A stretch of 64,000 bases of DNA from Psococerastis gibbosa (lineage: Eukaryota; Arthropoda; Insecta; Psocodea; Psocidae). Numbering within the stretch: the stretch's first letter is position 1; the number at the start of each line of letters is the position of its first letter. A program made the translations under genes and the position numbers. Shown piece by piece: positions 52,960 through 62,580 of this stretch. Where the stretch lies: positions 30,245,019 through 30,309,018 of the forward strand of contig OZ020491.1 in assembly GCA_963971405.1 (NCBI GenBank), written 5' to 3'. A model generated the notes under the pieces. The model was not told the DNA's origin and made no database searches. It saw only the letters and a list, made by a program, of their open reading frames with translations.

Positions 52960-54230
52960 GCTGAAGTTCTACTGAGAACGATCCACGTCCCAGCAGGCCT
53001 GTGGATGTGACCACCCCTCAGATAGTCGCTAAGGTAGAGAAACTGTAGCTGGAAGGCCGCCGCTTAAAAATAATTCATAGCTGAAGCATGTGGCATATCG
53101 GAAACATCTGTTTCAAAAATTCGTCATGAGCCACGAATGCTGACACCCTTACAAAAACAAGAGAGGGTTCATATTTCAGCTGAAAATTTTCCACTTTACA
53201 ACGATGACAAGGAAGAATTTTTGTCACGTATAGTGACCGGTGATGTAACTTGGATTCACCACGGGGATCCGGAAACCACATATACTCCCCGTCATCCAAG
53301 AATAACCGTACCCAACCGTCTGCAGGCAAGATTATGGCCACAATTTTTTGGGATGAAGAAGGAACAATTTTGATTGTCTCCCTTGAGCATAAAAATACGA
53401 TAACGGGGGAGTATTACGCAGTGGTATGAAAGAGACTAAATGAGGAAATCCTTGAAAAAAAAGACGAGGGAAGATTAGCAAGGGAGTGTTGCTTCTGCAC
53501 GACAACGCGCCAGTCCACAAGCAGGCGAAAGCAGCGGCAGCTGTTCGTGATCAACCTCCAGATTTGGCGCCCAGCGATTATGACCTGTTTCGTGTGCTGA
53601 AAAATAACTTATGGGGCAAGAAATTTTGGACGACAGTGATGTATTGCGTGTAGTTTTGGACTATTTTGCGGAGGAAGGCGAAGGATTTTTTAAGTGCGAT
53701 AGAAACTCTTCCGACAAAATGGACCAAGTGCATAGTACTGAAGGGGGACTATATTTATATATATTGTGGTTTCCAAGAACTAAATCAACCTTACTACACT
53801 CCAGATTTGGCGCCCAGCGATTATTATCTGTTTTGTGTGCTGAAAAATAACTTACGGGGCAAGGCATTTTGGACGACAATGAAGTATTGCGTGTAGTTTT
53901 GGAATATTTTGCAGAGCAAGAGGAAGTATTTTTTTCAGTGGGATAGAAGCTCTTGCTACAAAATGGACGAAGTGCATAGTACTGAAGGGGGACTATATTT
54001 ATATATATTGTGGTTTCCAAGAACTAAATCAACCTTACTACACTCCAGATTTGGCGCCCAGCGTGTGCTGAAAAATAACTTACGGGGCAAGACATTTTGG
54101 ACGAACGTGAAAGTATTGCGTGTAGTTTTGGATTATTTTGCAGAGGAAGGGGAAGGATTTTTTTTTCAATGGGATGGAAACTCTTCCGACAAAATGGACC
54201 AAGTGCATAGTACTGAAGGGGGGCTGAAAA
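52960..54230 (+). pseudogene. Degenerate mariner transposase with triplicated C-terminus
   Basis: Mariner elements move by a DDE/DDD transposase. Broken frames read RPVDVTTPQIVAKVEKL (DNA-binding part), MLTPLQKQERVHISAENFPL, EEFLSRIVTGDVTWIHH (around the first catalytic Asp), LLLHDNAPVHKQ (second Asp) and LAPSDYYLF (third Asp region). Many stops and frameshifts. The segment from LAPSDY to the LKGDY end is then repeated at about 53805 and 54040, with periods of about 244 and 231 bp. No terminal repeats identified. The frame at 54230-54346 is of a different, unidentified origin. Confidence 0.85.
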
Positions 54231-54766
54231 GAAATAACAAATTACTTAACATTTCACCCTCGTATGTGCTAAAACATGGTGTCTGGAGAAAAAGAACAAA
54301 TGTTGAGATAGACGATATCAGTGGAAAAGAGGACAGGATTCGGTGAATTGGATATGTGAGCCAATTAGCTCAACGCCGAGCGAGAGTGTAGGGCATTATA
54401 GGTCTGTGGCGGCATGATGGTGGATGACCCAGGGTGTCTGGATATCTGACACATTGTGCATAAACAATTTTTTCTACTGTATATTAGTGAGTGACTACTA
54501 TTGTACATTCATAGGGTTGCCTCATTTCTCATTGCATTGCGTTTTGTCGCGCGACAAATAGTTCAGCGACTAATTTATTGGTTGTAAAAATGTTTTTATT
54601 GCTATTTTAACAGCTTATTAAATAATGGGGTTATTATTATTTTAAACTGTACAAGGACGAATATTTTAAATTTCGCAATGTAATTAATTAAATAGGCTCT
54701 TTAGGTTCTACTTTGAAAATACATAAATAACTTTACATGTTTTTCTTTCATTTGAACATCAAATTA
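54231..54766. other. Spacer between mariner relic and IR-like 3
   Basis: The first 200 bp may be a LINE remnant (a frame with DDISGKEDRIR and IGYVSQ), not certain. The rest is AT-rich 3' flank of IR-like 3. Confidence 0.3.
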
Positions 54767-56542
54767 TCAGTGAAGAAATACTTCCAGAACAAAAACGAAG
54801 CAATCAACTGTAGTTAGCGTCAAGTAAATGAAAAGGATTATGCCAAAATCAGCCAAACTCAAAGCTCTTGTCACTTCTTCGTCAACCACGACTTTAATGC
54901 CTTTGTTGGTTCTCATCAATTCATTATATTTTAATTTTTCCATTATCCCAGACTCAACTATAATAGCCTGCTTACTTGCAAAAATGGGCCGGAACGGATG
55001 GGCCAGCGCTATTGGCAATGCTAGTGGTATCGATGTTAGAGGATCTTGCAAGAATCGGATTAATCTCTCTCCTCCCTCTTTGGCGAATCTGGCGTTAAAA
55101 TATGATTTACAACCCCATTTCGCACATGTTGTTGCACTAGAACGTTTCAATGCGACCTTCTCTGAGAAATCGATGGAGCCATCAGCTATGACTATCCTTC
55201 TGGCATCAATAATCGGTAGAGCAGACCTCAAGGTATCATCAAATCCCGGTCCTACGTAAAATGTCAGTCCAGCTGCATTCGCATCTTCCAAAGTGCGCAA
55301 AGGCGTTGACGTTCTGGGCATAGTTAATAATGTAGCGAAGTTTGTCTTGTAGATCACAGTAATGGCAAAAGAGTAAATAAATATTGGTATTTGGATACCT
55401 TTGAATATAGTTCGCGTCAGTTTACGTGATAACCCGACTTCTAAATGCCAGCCTAGTACGCTAAACAATGTATTTAGGGGTGTTGCTTGTAAGTGAAAAC
55501 TCAACAATAGACAGAATAAAATAGACGATCCTATGATGATAAGCCATATTGAAAGGGGCAGTGCACTGTAAATGATGGTAAAATTTGGCTCAGTCATAGG
55601 ACTGGGAACTACAAGCATTAGCTCGACCATATCTAAAGCGGGTAAGTGCATCGCAGGCCGCTTAATCTGAAGTGCACCAATAACAATATCTATTTCGTAT
55701 TTTTCTAATTTGCTAAATAAACTGTCAATGTCTTCGACAAAGTGCTCAGAGTCATGGTTTTTAATAATATCGCAGTTAAATTTCATTTGCTCTGTTATAA
55801 TTTTGAGCATTGGACCTGCTATTTCTGCTCCACCAAAGGCAGATTCACCCCCAATGAGAGTGAAATTTTGGAATTCTTTTGGTAGCTCCTGAAAAAATTT
55901 GAAATCTTTTAGTTTGCAGTGCTCTATTTTTCTCCATGTAATGTTCCTTCGAGGCTGGTTGAAGGTATAGAAGTTAAGAGTATCGTGTTCTGTAACAGCT
56001 ACTGCTGTGAAAAATCCTCTTGTTTGTGACCAAACATTATAAAATATTTCGTTAATATCGTTGTTGGTGCAGTTAGCGCTAATAAATACGAAAATTTTCG
56101 TGTCTGGTGTAATTATGTCGTGTGATCTGTAAATAATTAATGCACCAATCACAGCTTCTTCTGAACAAGTGGTAATGGAAATTAATAGCAGTCTTAAAGT
56201 CATAATTTTAACGTTGGGGTGATAGTCACTTTCATAAGATGACCAGTTAAGATTTCCTTTTGGTGGATTGTTATAAACAAGAAAACTATGAGTAGAACTC
56301 CACATTAGATGCGATATTAATTTGGTTTGCTCAAAATCGTCTTCAGGATGTAGCAAGCTTCGTTTTGGCTGATAATCTTTTCCTTGGCTGTGCAGACCAA
56401 TGCCTATGTATTCGCTAGGTTTCGCAGTGACCATAATTATATCTTGTAGACATTTCATGACATGTTGAATTCCATCTGTTCTTTCGATCAATATAAACGC
56501 TGATATTATTGATATAATATAGGTTGTCAGCGACATTGTCAT
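54767..56542 (-). CDS. IR-like channel 3, 591 residues
   Basis: Complete single-exon gene. The start is set at ATG 56542 (MTMSLTTYIISIISAFILIE), which aligns with paralogue starts; the open frame continues upstream without another ATG. Signal segment to about residue 25, then S1, M1 (ALPLSIWLIIIGSSIL), pore loop (NTLFSVLGWHLEVG), M2 (IYKTNFATLLTMPRT), S2 (FYVGPGFDDTL, KRSSATTCAKWGC) and M3 (LADFGIILFIYLTL). It differs from the rest in having ALAHPF for APAHPF and W for C in the pore-loop LGCHLEV. No break seen. Confidence 0.87.
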   Translation of the reverse strand: MTMSLTTYIISIISAFILIERTDGIQHVMKCLQDIIMVTAKPSEYIGIGLHSQGKDYQPKRSLLHPEDDFEQTKLISHLMWSSTHSFLVYNNPPKGNLNWSSYESDYHPNVKIMTLRLLLISITTCSEEAVIGALIIYRSHDIITPDTKIFVFISANCTNNDINEIFYNVWSQTRGFFTAVAVTEHDTLNFYTFNQPRRNITWRKIEHCKLKDFKFFQELPKEFQNFTLIGGESAFGGAEIAGPMLKIITEQMKFNCDIIKNHDSEHFVEDIDSLFSKLEKYEIDIVIGALQIKRPAMHLPALDMVELMLVVPSPMTEPNFTIIYSALPLSIWLIIIGSSILFCLLLSFHLQATPLNTLFSVLGWHLEVGLSRKLTRTIFKGIQIPIFIYSFAITVIYKTNFATLLTMPRTSTPLRTLEDANAAGLTFYVGPGFDDTLRSALPIIDARRIVIADGSIDFSEKVALKRSSATTCAKWGCKSYFNARFAKEGGERLIRFLQDPLTSIPLALPIALAHPFRPIFASKQAIIVESGIMEKLKYNELMRTNKGIKVVVDEEVTRALSLADFGIILFIYLTLTTVDCFVFVLEVFLH

Positions 56543-56570
56543 TGGTGAGGTGCTGAAAATATTTGGAAGA

Positions 56571-56579
56571 TATATAAAC
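56571..56579 (-). promoter_or_regulatory. TATA-like box of IR-like 3
   Basis: TTTATATAT on the minus strand, about 30 bases before the ATG. If used, the 5' UTR would be very short, as also suggested for IR-like 4. Confidence 0.35.
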
Positions 56580-57121
56580 AAGAAATTATTTATTATAGAG
56601 CCGTATCGTTTCCGTTTTAGGACGGCGCTCCTCGGCTGAGTTGGTAAAGTCGTTTTAAATCAAAGCTAATGCTAAGTTGAATTGAATTGCAGCAATACTA
56701 ACTTAAATGGAGGCATATTTTTACCTGTGAAAAATTGAAGGGATTGGACCCAAGCGACCTGGAAGACCTGAAGGAGGCTAAGTGTTCGAAATGCTGTTTT
56801 CACTTGTGAATGGTGGTCAATTTAAATACTATCTATAGTAGAAGGAAAACACAGGCTAATGACTTGTTTACATGCCAGTAGCTGATTAAAGCTTTAGCAA
56901 AATACAGAATTTAATCCAAAGGACTATGTGATTCCTATATATACTACTTGCAGTGGAGTGACAAAAATACGGTTTTATTACGTTTGAAACTATGAGAGGA
57001 TTTTGATGTTGTATTTCATTGTGTTATATTATTTGCGTGGATTTTAGCAGAACCGAAGCTGGCCACTCCTGGACAGCCCAAAAATCTGTTTATATTTTTC
57101 ATTTACTTCAATACTTAAGGT
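56580..57121. other. Upstream flank of IR-like 3
   Basis: Contains the conserved block at 56851-56889. No gene or repeat recognised. Confidence 0.35.
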
Positions 57122-57335
57122 ATTAAGACCGGTACACATAGACGATTCTCTCAGTCGCGATTTGCCGACGTCTCCTCCATTGTAGCCACAGGGCTAGTAG
57201 AAGCTTTCTTGACGATTTCAGAATTTCGATTACGTGAAGCCGACCGCACGGAAGTGCACGGTTTTCCTCTTGACACGCCAGATCATAGAAATCTTCTGAA
57301 TCAGATTCTGTGATTTTGCACCGACTATTCACCAA
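57122..57335 (-). mobile_element. Dispersed repeat H, copy 2
   Basis: Similar to 48648-48860 (AAGACCGGTACACATAGACG start; GTGAAGCCGA; TTGACACGCC). Both copies lie upstream of IR-like genes in the same orientation, so they may be part of the duplicated unit and not independent insertions. Confidence 0.45.
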
Positions 57336-57503
57336 GCCCTATCTATAAAATGGAAAAGACATCCGGACCATGTATCTATGATGGAAGTTGAAGTGGGCTA
57401 TTTCATACATAATACTAAAAGGACCTTTTGTTAGTTTTAGTGCAAGTAATTTTTCCGTTGAAAGGATATGAATTGACCGAATTATCAGATTCATGGAACA
57501 ATT

Positions 57504-57745
57504 GAGGAGCAAACTTTCAAAACGGCACTAATCCATTTTCGTAAAATGTTCAGGAAACACGAAAAACATTATTTTTTCGGCTTTATTATAACGGGAATAT
57601 AAGATTTTAGCCCTTCAGAAGACTGGGTTAAAAATTTTTTGTTTTTGTTTTGATCCTGATTCAACTCATCTTCAAGATGGAAAATCTATGATAAAATCAA
57701 TTTTTAATTTTCATGGATTTGTGACGTTTTGAAATTTTGCTCCTC
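57504..57745. mobile_element. Miniature inverted-repeat element K, copy 2
   Basis: Begins GAGGAGCAAACTTTCAAAAC; the far end is the inverse with one difference. Close in sequence to 39131-39379 with small deletions. Flanked by CAATT and AATTG, which lengthen the inverted repeat in this copy. Confidence 0.8.
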
Positions 57746-58320
57746 AATTGACACCGAAATGGAAAATACCTTATAATATGTTGTGTGAAATAGTTCTCTG
57801 TAACTTGGATTGACCTAATCATTGTGATTTAAATTAACTTAAAAAATACAAACTAACAGATTTTAGGGTGACCAATATCTACGGTCAGCTTCCTCATAAT
57901 CAAGATCACATTACTACTAAGTGTCTAAGAAGATCATTTTATATATTAATTATGTGAGATACTTAAAACTCAAAGTAACACCCTTAAATTTGAGAAGCTG
58001 AGATAAGATATCATCTAAGACTGCTCAAATGCTCAATTTGTCCTCAAGTATCAAATCCAAAGAAATCCTAACAGAGTTTGTCTGGAATAGGAGCATTTCC
58101 ATCAAATCTTATAAAAAGGTCCCTGCGCGTAAACATTGCCCAGAGGTAGGCATACCAACTGCCTGTATTATTAAGTTGTCGGTAGGACCCTTTTTTATCG
58201 AAAAGGATTCTCTCAACTTGGTGCAATAGTTTCACTAGTATTTTCCAACTGTTAATGTTTACAAATGTTTACAATTTACTATTTTTTTTTCGAGTGGCAT
58301 AAACACAAGATAAGCTAGAT
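57746..58320. other. Intergenic stretch between IR-like 3 and 4
   Basis: A 66-codon frame at 58029-58229 has no recognised family and no gene context. Nothing else seen. Confidence 0.35.
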
Positions 58321-58597
58321 GTTTACTTATTTACATAGGGTCAAGCGTCTTTTCACGAGATTCCTGACTGACTCTTAAAATGGAAACTTTGCCTTATTAT
58401 GTAAACACAAAACAACACGTTTATACTATGTTTTTGTCGTTTGAAACGTCGCTGTGTATTCTTATACGACTTTGCGAGTGACAAAATAATAATGTAAACA
58501 TGTTGCTCTGTGTTTACACAATGAGGCAGTGTTCCCGTTTTAAGAGCCCGTTGGAATTTTCGTAAAACGACACTCCATCGTATGTAAATAGGGAAAC
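58321..58597. mobile_element. Foldback element with ~110-bp imperfect arms
   Basis: 58321-58425 and 58495-58597 pair as inverted copies (TTACTTATTTACATAGGG with the complement of GTATGTAAATAGGGAAAC; ACTCTTAAAATGGAAACT with CGTTTTAAGAGC; TATGTAAACACA with TGTGTTTACACA). Roughly 75-80% by eye. No coding capacity. Confidence 0.6.
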
Positions 58598-58637
58598 TAA
58601 AAAGCGCTTTGTATAAATAAGCACTTTCATGATTTTT

Positions 58638-58830
58638 ATATTGCAGTATTATATGGTATATATAACACTGACATTAAATTAACTTGGTTTGAAGAGGTAA
58701 CCTCCTCGTTATAACCGAAAATTGGAGGATATATAAAAACTGGGCTTGGCGGGATTAGAACCAACGTTCTACGCCTAACCGGGGCGGCGTTAATGTCTGT
58801 GTAACATTATACTAAATAATACTGCAATAT
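58638..58830. repeat. 38-bp inverted repeat around a SINE A head
   Basis: Arms 58638-58675 and 58792-58830 (ATATTGCAGTATTATATGGT and inverse) match at most positions. The space between holds a reversed SINE A head and body (58680-58791). Confidence 0.6.
58680..58800 (-). mobile_element. SINE family A, reverse
   Basis: Minus-strand B-box region (GTTGGTTCTAATCCCGCCAA) followed by CCAGTTTTTATATATCCTCC and GGTTATAACGAGGAGGTTAC, the body also seen at 40.8 kb. Confidence 0.55.
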
Positions 58831-58981
58831 AATGTATAAAGCATTGCCTTTATGGCATAAAGTATGCTCACAGATTTGTTCGGTTAGGTTAGATCGTTGT
58901 GTAGCTGTGCTAACCTGCCTGGCAATACGAATCATGTCAATGCGAGCATATAAATAGAGGATAGAATTATATCAACTTTTC

Positions 58982-59062
58982 TTGTTGGGGCTTATGGTTA
59001 AGACGACGCCCCGGCTAGGCGTAGATCATGGGTTCGAATCCCACCAAGCCAAGCAGTTTTTC
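58982..59062 (+). mobile_element. SINE family A head, plus strand
   Basis: CTTGTTGGGGCTTATGGTTA and GGGTTCGAATCCCACCAAGC form the tRNA-like head; the 3' body fades after AGTTTTTCTATATC. Facing the copy at 58680-58800 about 180 bp away. Confidence 0.55.
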
Positions 59063-60081
59063 TATATCTAAATTTCTTACTTGATTATGTTTACGTACCA
59101 GACCAACATGGTGATGTAACATGTAAAGGCGAATGAAATTACTTGAAGTATATTACTTTATTTTATTCTGTACAGTATTAACGATATTAGAAGTAGTAAA
59201 TAATACACTTGATTGACCGGTTCTTCCAAATTACAACCAAATACTAAAGTTAGTATAGTGCGTTTCCAGTTCCATGGTAGTTTTGTATAGCTGGGATGCC
59301 CTTGTTGCAAGCTCATGGAGAGAGGAAGACTCGGTTTCATGTAACCCATGAAAAATTGTTATAAGATCCAACCTGACTCCCGCCATATCTGTCTTCTAAT
59401 AGAAAGGTGTAAGTATTGTAGTGACTTCTGGAAAGTCAACCTAAACTGCGTCTTTTCATTCTGGTGAAACATATCATTTACTGCGCATTCAGATGTGTCA
59501 TTTTTGAACTAATCAAACATAGTCTTTGTTGTGCAAATTCCTAATGCAGACATTATTTGAAAAGGGGTGTGTGTTCCTACATCTACACGTTCATAACTTG
59601 CATTTCGCACACCGGAGTTCAGGAGCGTAGACTGTAGCTTAGAATGATTTGAACACGGTTATTATAGACATCGGCGTCAGGTCAGATGCTCTTGGAGTCT
59701 TGGCTCAGGTCACTCGGCCGGGGAGCTTTTCCAATATACGCCGTTCTAACCAACCACTTTAAAAATTATTATTTGACCTCTCAGTACAGTATTAGGAGGA
59801 GTTTAAAACCACATGGTCTTCCTCATAGAACGTTAGAAGACAGGTACGCTTGGGCCCTCTACAATATTTCATGGATTTACTTGAAAGTGAGCCTTCCTCT
59901 TCTGCAGGTGCATGCAACAAAGGCCTTCTAGTTGGATAAAGAGACCGTAGAACTGGTGAACGCGCTATATAAATAAGCAGTGGGCTATGCAATAATTTAT
60001 TAAACATATTATACTTTAACAATAACGTTTCAGCAAAGTAAAAATTCAGAATCAGCACAAGCTGGAAACTTAACAATGTCA
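59063..60081. other. Intergenic stretch, 3' flank of IR-like 4
   Basis: No gene or repeat boundary recognised. Short frames here are not protein-like. Confidence 0.35.
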
Positions 60082-61932
60082 TTAATTTTTACATTTAATG
60101 GAAGACTGCTGGTTTCTTAACTTGGATAAAATGGAGAGAGATAGAAATTCTGTGGCAAAAACAATGCAATTAAAAGTATTCAGTGTTATAAAAATGTAAA
60201 ACATGACACCCAAGTCTCTTAAAGTTAGTGCTCTTTTCCCCTTTTCATTGACTTTGACTTTTATGCCTTTAGAAAATTCAATCAAGTCATCATCTTTCAT
60301 TTTCTGTATTATTCCAGACTCTACTATAATTTCCTGTTTTCCAGCGAAGATTGGGTGGAATGGGTGTGCTGGTGCCATAGGCATTGCTATTGGAATGGAG
60401 TTTAAGGGATCTCGCAGAAATGAGATCAGACGTTCTCCTCCCTCCTTTGCGAACCTTATGTTGAAAAATAATTTGCACCCCCACTTTGAACATGTCGTGG
60501 CTCCAGTTCTTTCTATTGCCACGGTTGCCGAGAGGTCAGTTGAACCATTGACTACAACTATTTTGCTTATGTCAATAATTGGTAAAACGGAGCGCAAAAT
60601 GTCATCATATCCGGGAGCAACGTAAAATGTTAAACCGGCTTCATAAGCTTCTTTTACAGTAGTCAGTGGGCTGAAAGTTCTGGGTCTAGTGAACATTGTA
60701 GCAAAGTTTGTCTTATATAGTGTGGTAATAACAAATGAATAAAGAAACAATGGAATTAAAAATCCTTTGTACGTAATCCGGGACACCCTATGTGATATAC
60801 TCACTTCCAAATGGTATCCTAATACGATGAATAATGTATCTAGAAGTGTTTGTGTATGATAATGTTTCAGGGTTAATAATACATAAAAAGAAGCGAATAA
60901 CCCTATGATCGCTAGCCACATAGAAAATGGCAATGCCATATAAATTATACTGAAATTTGATAACGGTAATGGGCTAGGAACTACAACCATAACCTCCACA
61001 AAATCAAAAGCAGGTAGGCAAATGGCAGGTCGCTTCATCAGGAACGCGCCAAGAATCAAGTCCAGTTCGTATTTCTCCAATTTCTTATTTAGTTGTCTTG
61101 TATCATCAATTTCGGTTTCTGATTGATTGTTGATGATAACATCGTAGGTAAATTTGAAATGTTTAGTAATAACCTTAAAAATTCGTTCTGCTAATGTTGA
61201 TGTGCCAGATGTGGGGTTACCAGCTAGAAGTTTGTAATTTTTGAAGTTTTTGGGTAGTACCGGAAAGATATCAAATGTTTTCAGCTCCCTATTGCATTTG
61301 TTTATTTTCCTCCATGTTATATTATCTCCTGGAGGACTGAAGGCGTAAAAATTAAAAGTGTCATCGTCTATAATAGCAACTGACGTAGAAAACCCACGAG
61401 TCTGCGACCATATTGTAAGAAAAATATCGTTGATATCATCATTAGTGCAATTAGCATTAACGAATAAGAATACTTTCGTTGACGATGTAATTATGTCGTG
61501 TGACCTGTAAACCATTAAATCGCCAATAATCACTTCACTTGAGCATGAATTAACGAAAATCATAAGCAATCGTAAAGTCATGATATTCATCACTGGCTGA
61601 TACTCATCGCCGCTTGCTGTCCAATTAGGATTTCCTTTTGCAGGGTTATTGTAAATTAGATAAGTGCGAGTAGAATTAAACATTAAACGCGCTATTAACT
61701 GGGAGGGCTCAAAATTATCTTTAGGCTCAAACAAATTGTAACGATGCTTATCTAAATATTGTGGTTGTGAAGAGTGGTGTGTAGATAAGCCTACGCCTAT
61801 GTAGTCTCCAGGATTTGTTGTGTTCATTATTACATCGCGTAGACATGTCGTAACGTACTGGCTTCCAATAGTTTTGTTGATCAATATTAATATTGTTACT
61901 ATTGATGTAATTGATCTAGTCCCAGAAGTCAT
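60082..61932 (-). CDS. IR-like channel 4, 616 residues
   Basis: Complete single-exon gene with ATG. Signal segment (SIVTILILINKTIGS), S1 with NATNDDIND-type NCT glycosylation site region, M1 (ALPFSMWLAIIGLFASF), pore loop (DTLFIVLGYHLEVS), M2 (LYKTNFATMFTRPRT), S2 (GLTFYVAPGYDDIL, ERTGATTCSKWGC, MAPAHPF) and M3 (LRDLGVMFYIFITL). The C-terminal tail after M3 is about 15 residues longer than in the paralogues and basic (RNQQSSIKCKN). Intact and, with gene 3, the best candidate for a working receptor. Confidence 0.88.
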   Translation of the reverse strand: MTSGTRSITSIVTILILINKTIGSQYVTTCLRDVIMNTTNPGDYIGVGLSTHHSSQPQYLDKHRYNLFEPKDNFEPSQLIARLMFNSTRTYLIYNNPAKGNPNWTASGDEYQPVMNIMTLRLLMIFVNSCSSEVIIGDLMVYRSHDIITSSTKVFLFVNANCTNDDINDIFLTIWSQTRGFSTSVAIIDDDTFNFYAFSPPGDNITWRKINKCNRELKTFDIFPVLPKNFKNYKLLAGNPTSGTSTLAERIFKVITKHFKFTYDVIINNQSETEIDDTRQLNKKLEKYELDLILGAFLMKRPAICLPAFDFVEVMVVVPSPLPLSNFSIIYMALPFSMWLAIIGLFASFYVLLTLKHYHTQTLLDTLFIVLGYHLEVSISHRVSRITYKGFLIPLFLYSFVITTLYKTNFATMFTRPRTFSPLTTVKEAYEAGLTFYVAPGYDDILRSVLPIIDISKIVVVNGSTDLSATVAIERTGATTCSKWGCKLFFNIRFAKEGGERLISFLRDPLNSIPIAMPMAPAHPFHPIFAGKQEIIVESGIIQKMKDDDLIEFSKGIKVKVNEKGKRALTLRDLGVMFYIFITLNTFNCIVFATEFLSLSILSKLRNQQSSIKCKN

Positions 61933-61966
61933 TCTTGTAACAGGCTAAAAATTAAAAAGTGAAAAG

Positions 61967-61979
61967 TACTATATATAGT
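61967..61979 (-). promoter_or_regulatory. TATA-like box of IR-like 4
   Basis: ACTATATATAGTA on the minus strand, about 35-48 bases before the ATG. Position fits a TATA box with a very short leader. Confidence 0.4.
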
Positions 61980-62245
61980 TTGAACATTTTAATCTGTAGA
62001 GCATTTAATGACGATTTGAAGTTTGTTTTTATAAATCTGTCTTTTTCCTTTAATGAAAGCACTCCTCCATCATAATATGTTTTTTGTCTTCTATATTATA
62101 CTTCTGCATTAAAGACCGAATTTAAAATGTGTTATGACGCTAATGGTGCCACTGGGCGTTCTTGCCTTTAAGTGAGAATCATAATCGCACATTTTAGAAA
62201 ATCCATAGAATATAAGCTGTAGGTAACAAATAGAGCTAATTATGG
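61980..62245. other. Short spacer upstream of IR-like 4
   Basis: AT-rich; nothing recognised. Confidence 0.35.
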
Positions 62246-62258
62246 ACTACTAAGGCTA

Positions 62259-62499
62259 GCCGGCCGCCATACCAAGTTGAATCCAGCGGACCAGAGCAGT
62301 TTCAAAGCTGCAGATAAATTGGTCGTGTGCACAGTGCCGGTAGGGAAACATGGTAGGACTTGTCCTGGTCACCTCCGAACTAATCGTGTGACTTCACTGT
62401 GTTTCCCAAGTGGTTCGGAATCCACTATAATCAGGAGGTCCACTGGAGTCCTATGGGCCCACACCGTGGCCTGGGACTGTGTCAAACCATACTACTACT
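62259..62499 (+). mobile_element. Short retroposed fragment with 13-bp target duplication
   Basis: Flanked on both sides by ACTACTAAGGCTA (62246-62258 and 62500-62512) and ending in ACT units. A long, exact duplication and a short-unit tail indicate insertion by LINE machinery: a 5'-truncated LINE or a SINE. It sits between IR-like 4 and 5. Confidence 0.7.
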
Positions 62500-62580
62500 A
62501 CTACTAAGGCTATGTAAAAATCCAGAGCTGGTTAAGAGGCTTTTATTTTACTACAAAATCAATTTAGAAGTCGAATAAGG

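Noticed and set aside
56543-56581. An N-terminal extension of IR-like 3 upstream of 56542.
   Set aside because: The upstream frame begins with TTG, not ATG, and overlaps a TATA-like box. The ATG at 56542 aligns with the starts of IR-like 1 and 4.
57123-57335. A 70-codon minus-strand protein (with ESDSEDFYDL).
   Set aside because: The same DNA is a dispersed repeat with a diverged copy at 48.6 kb in which the frame is not conserved.
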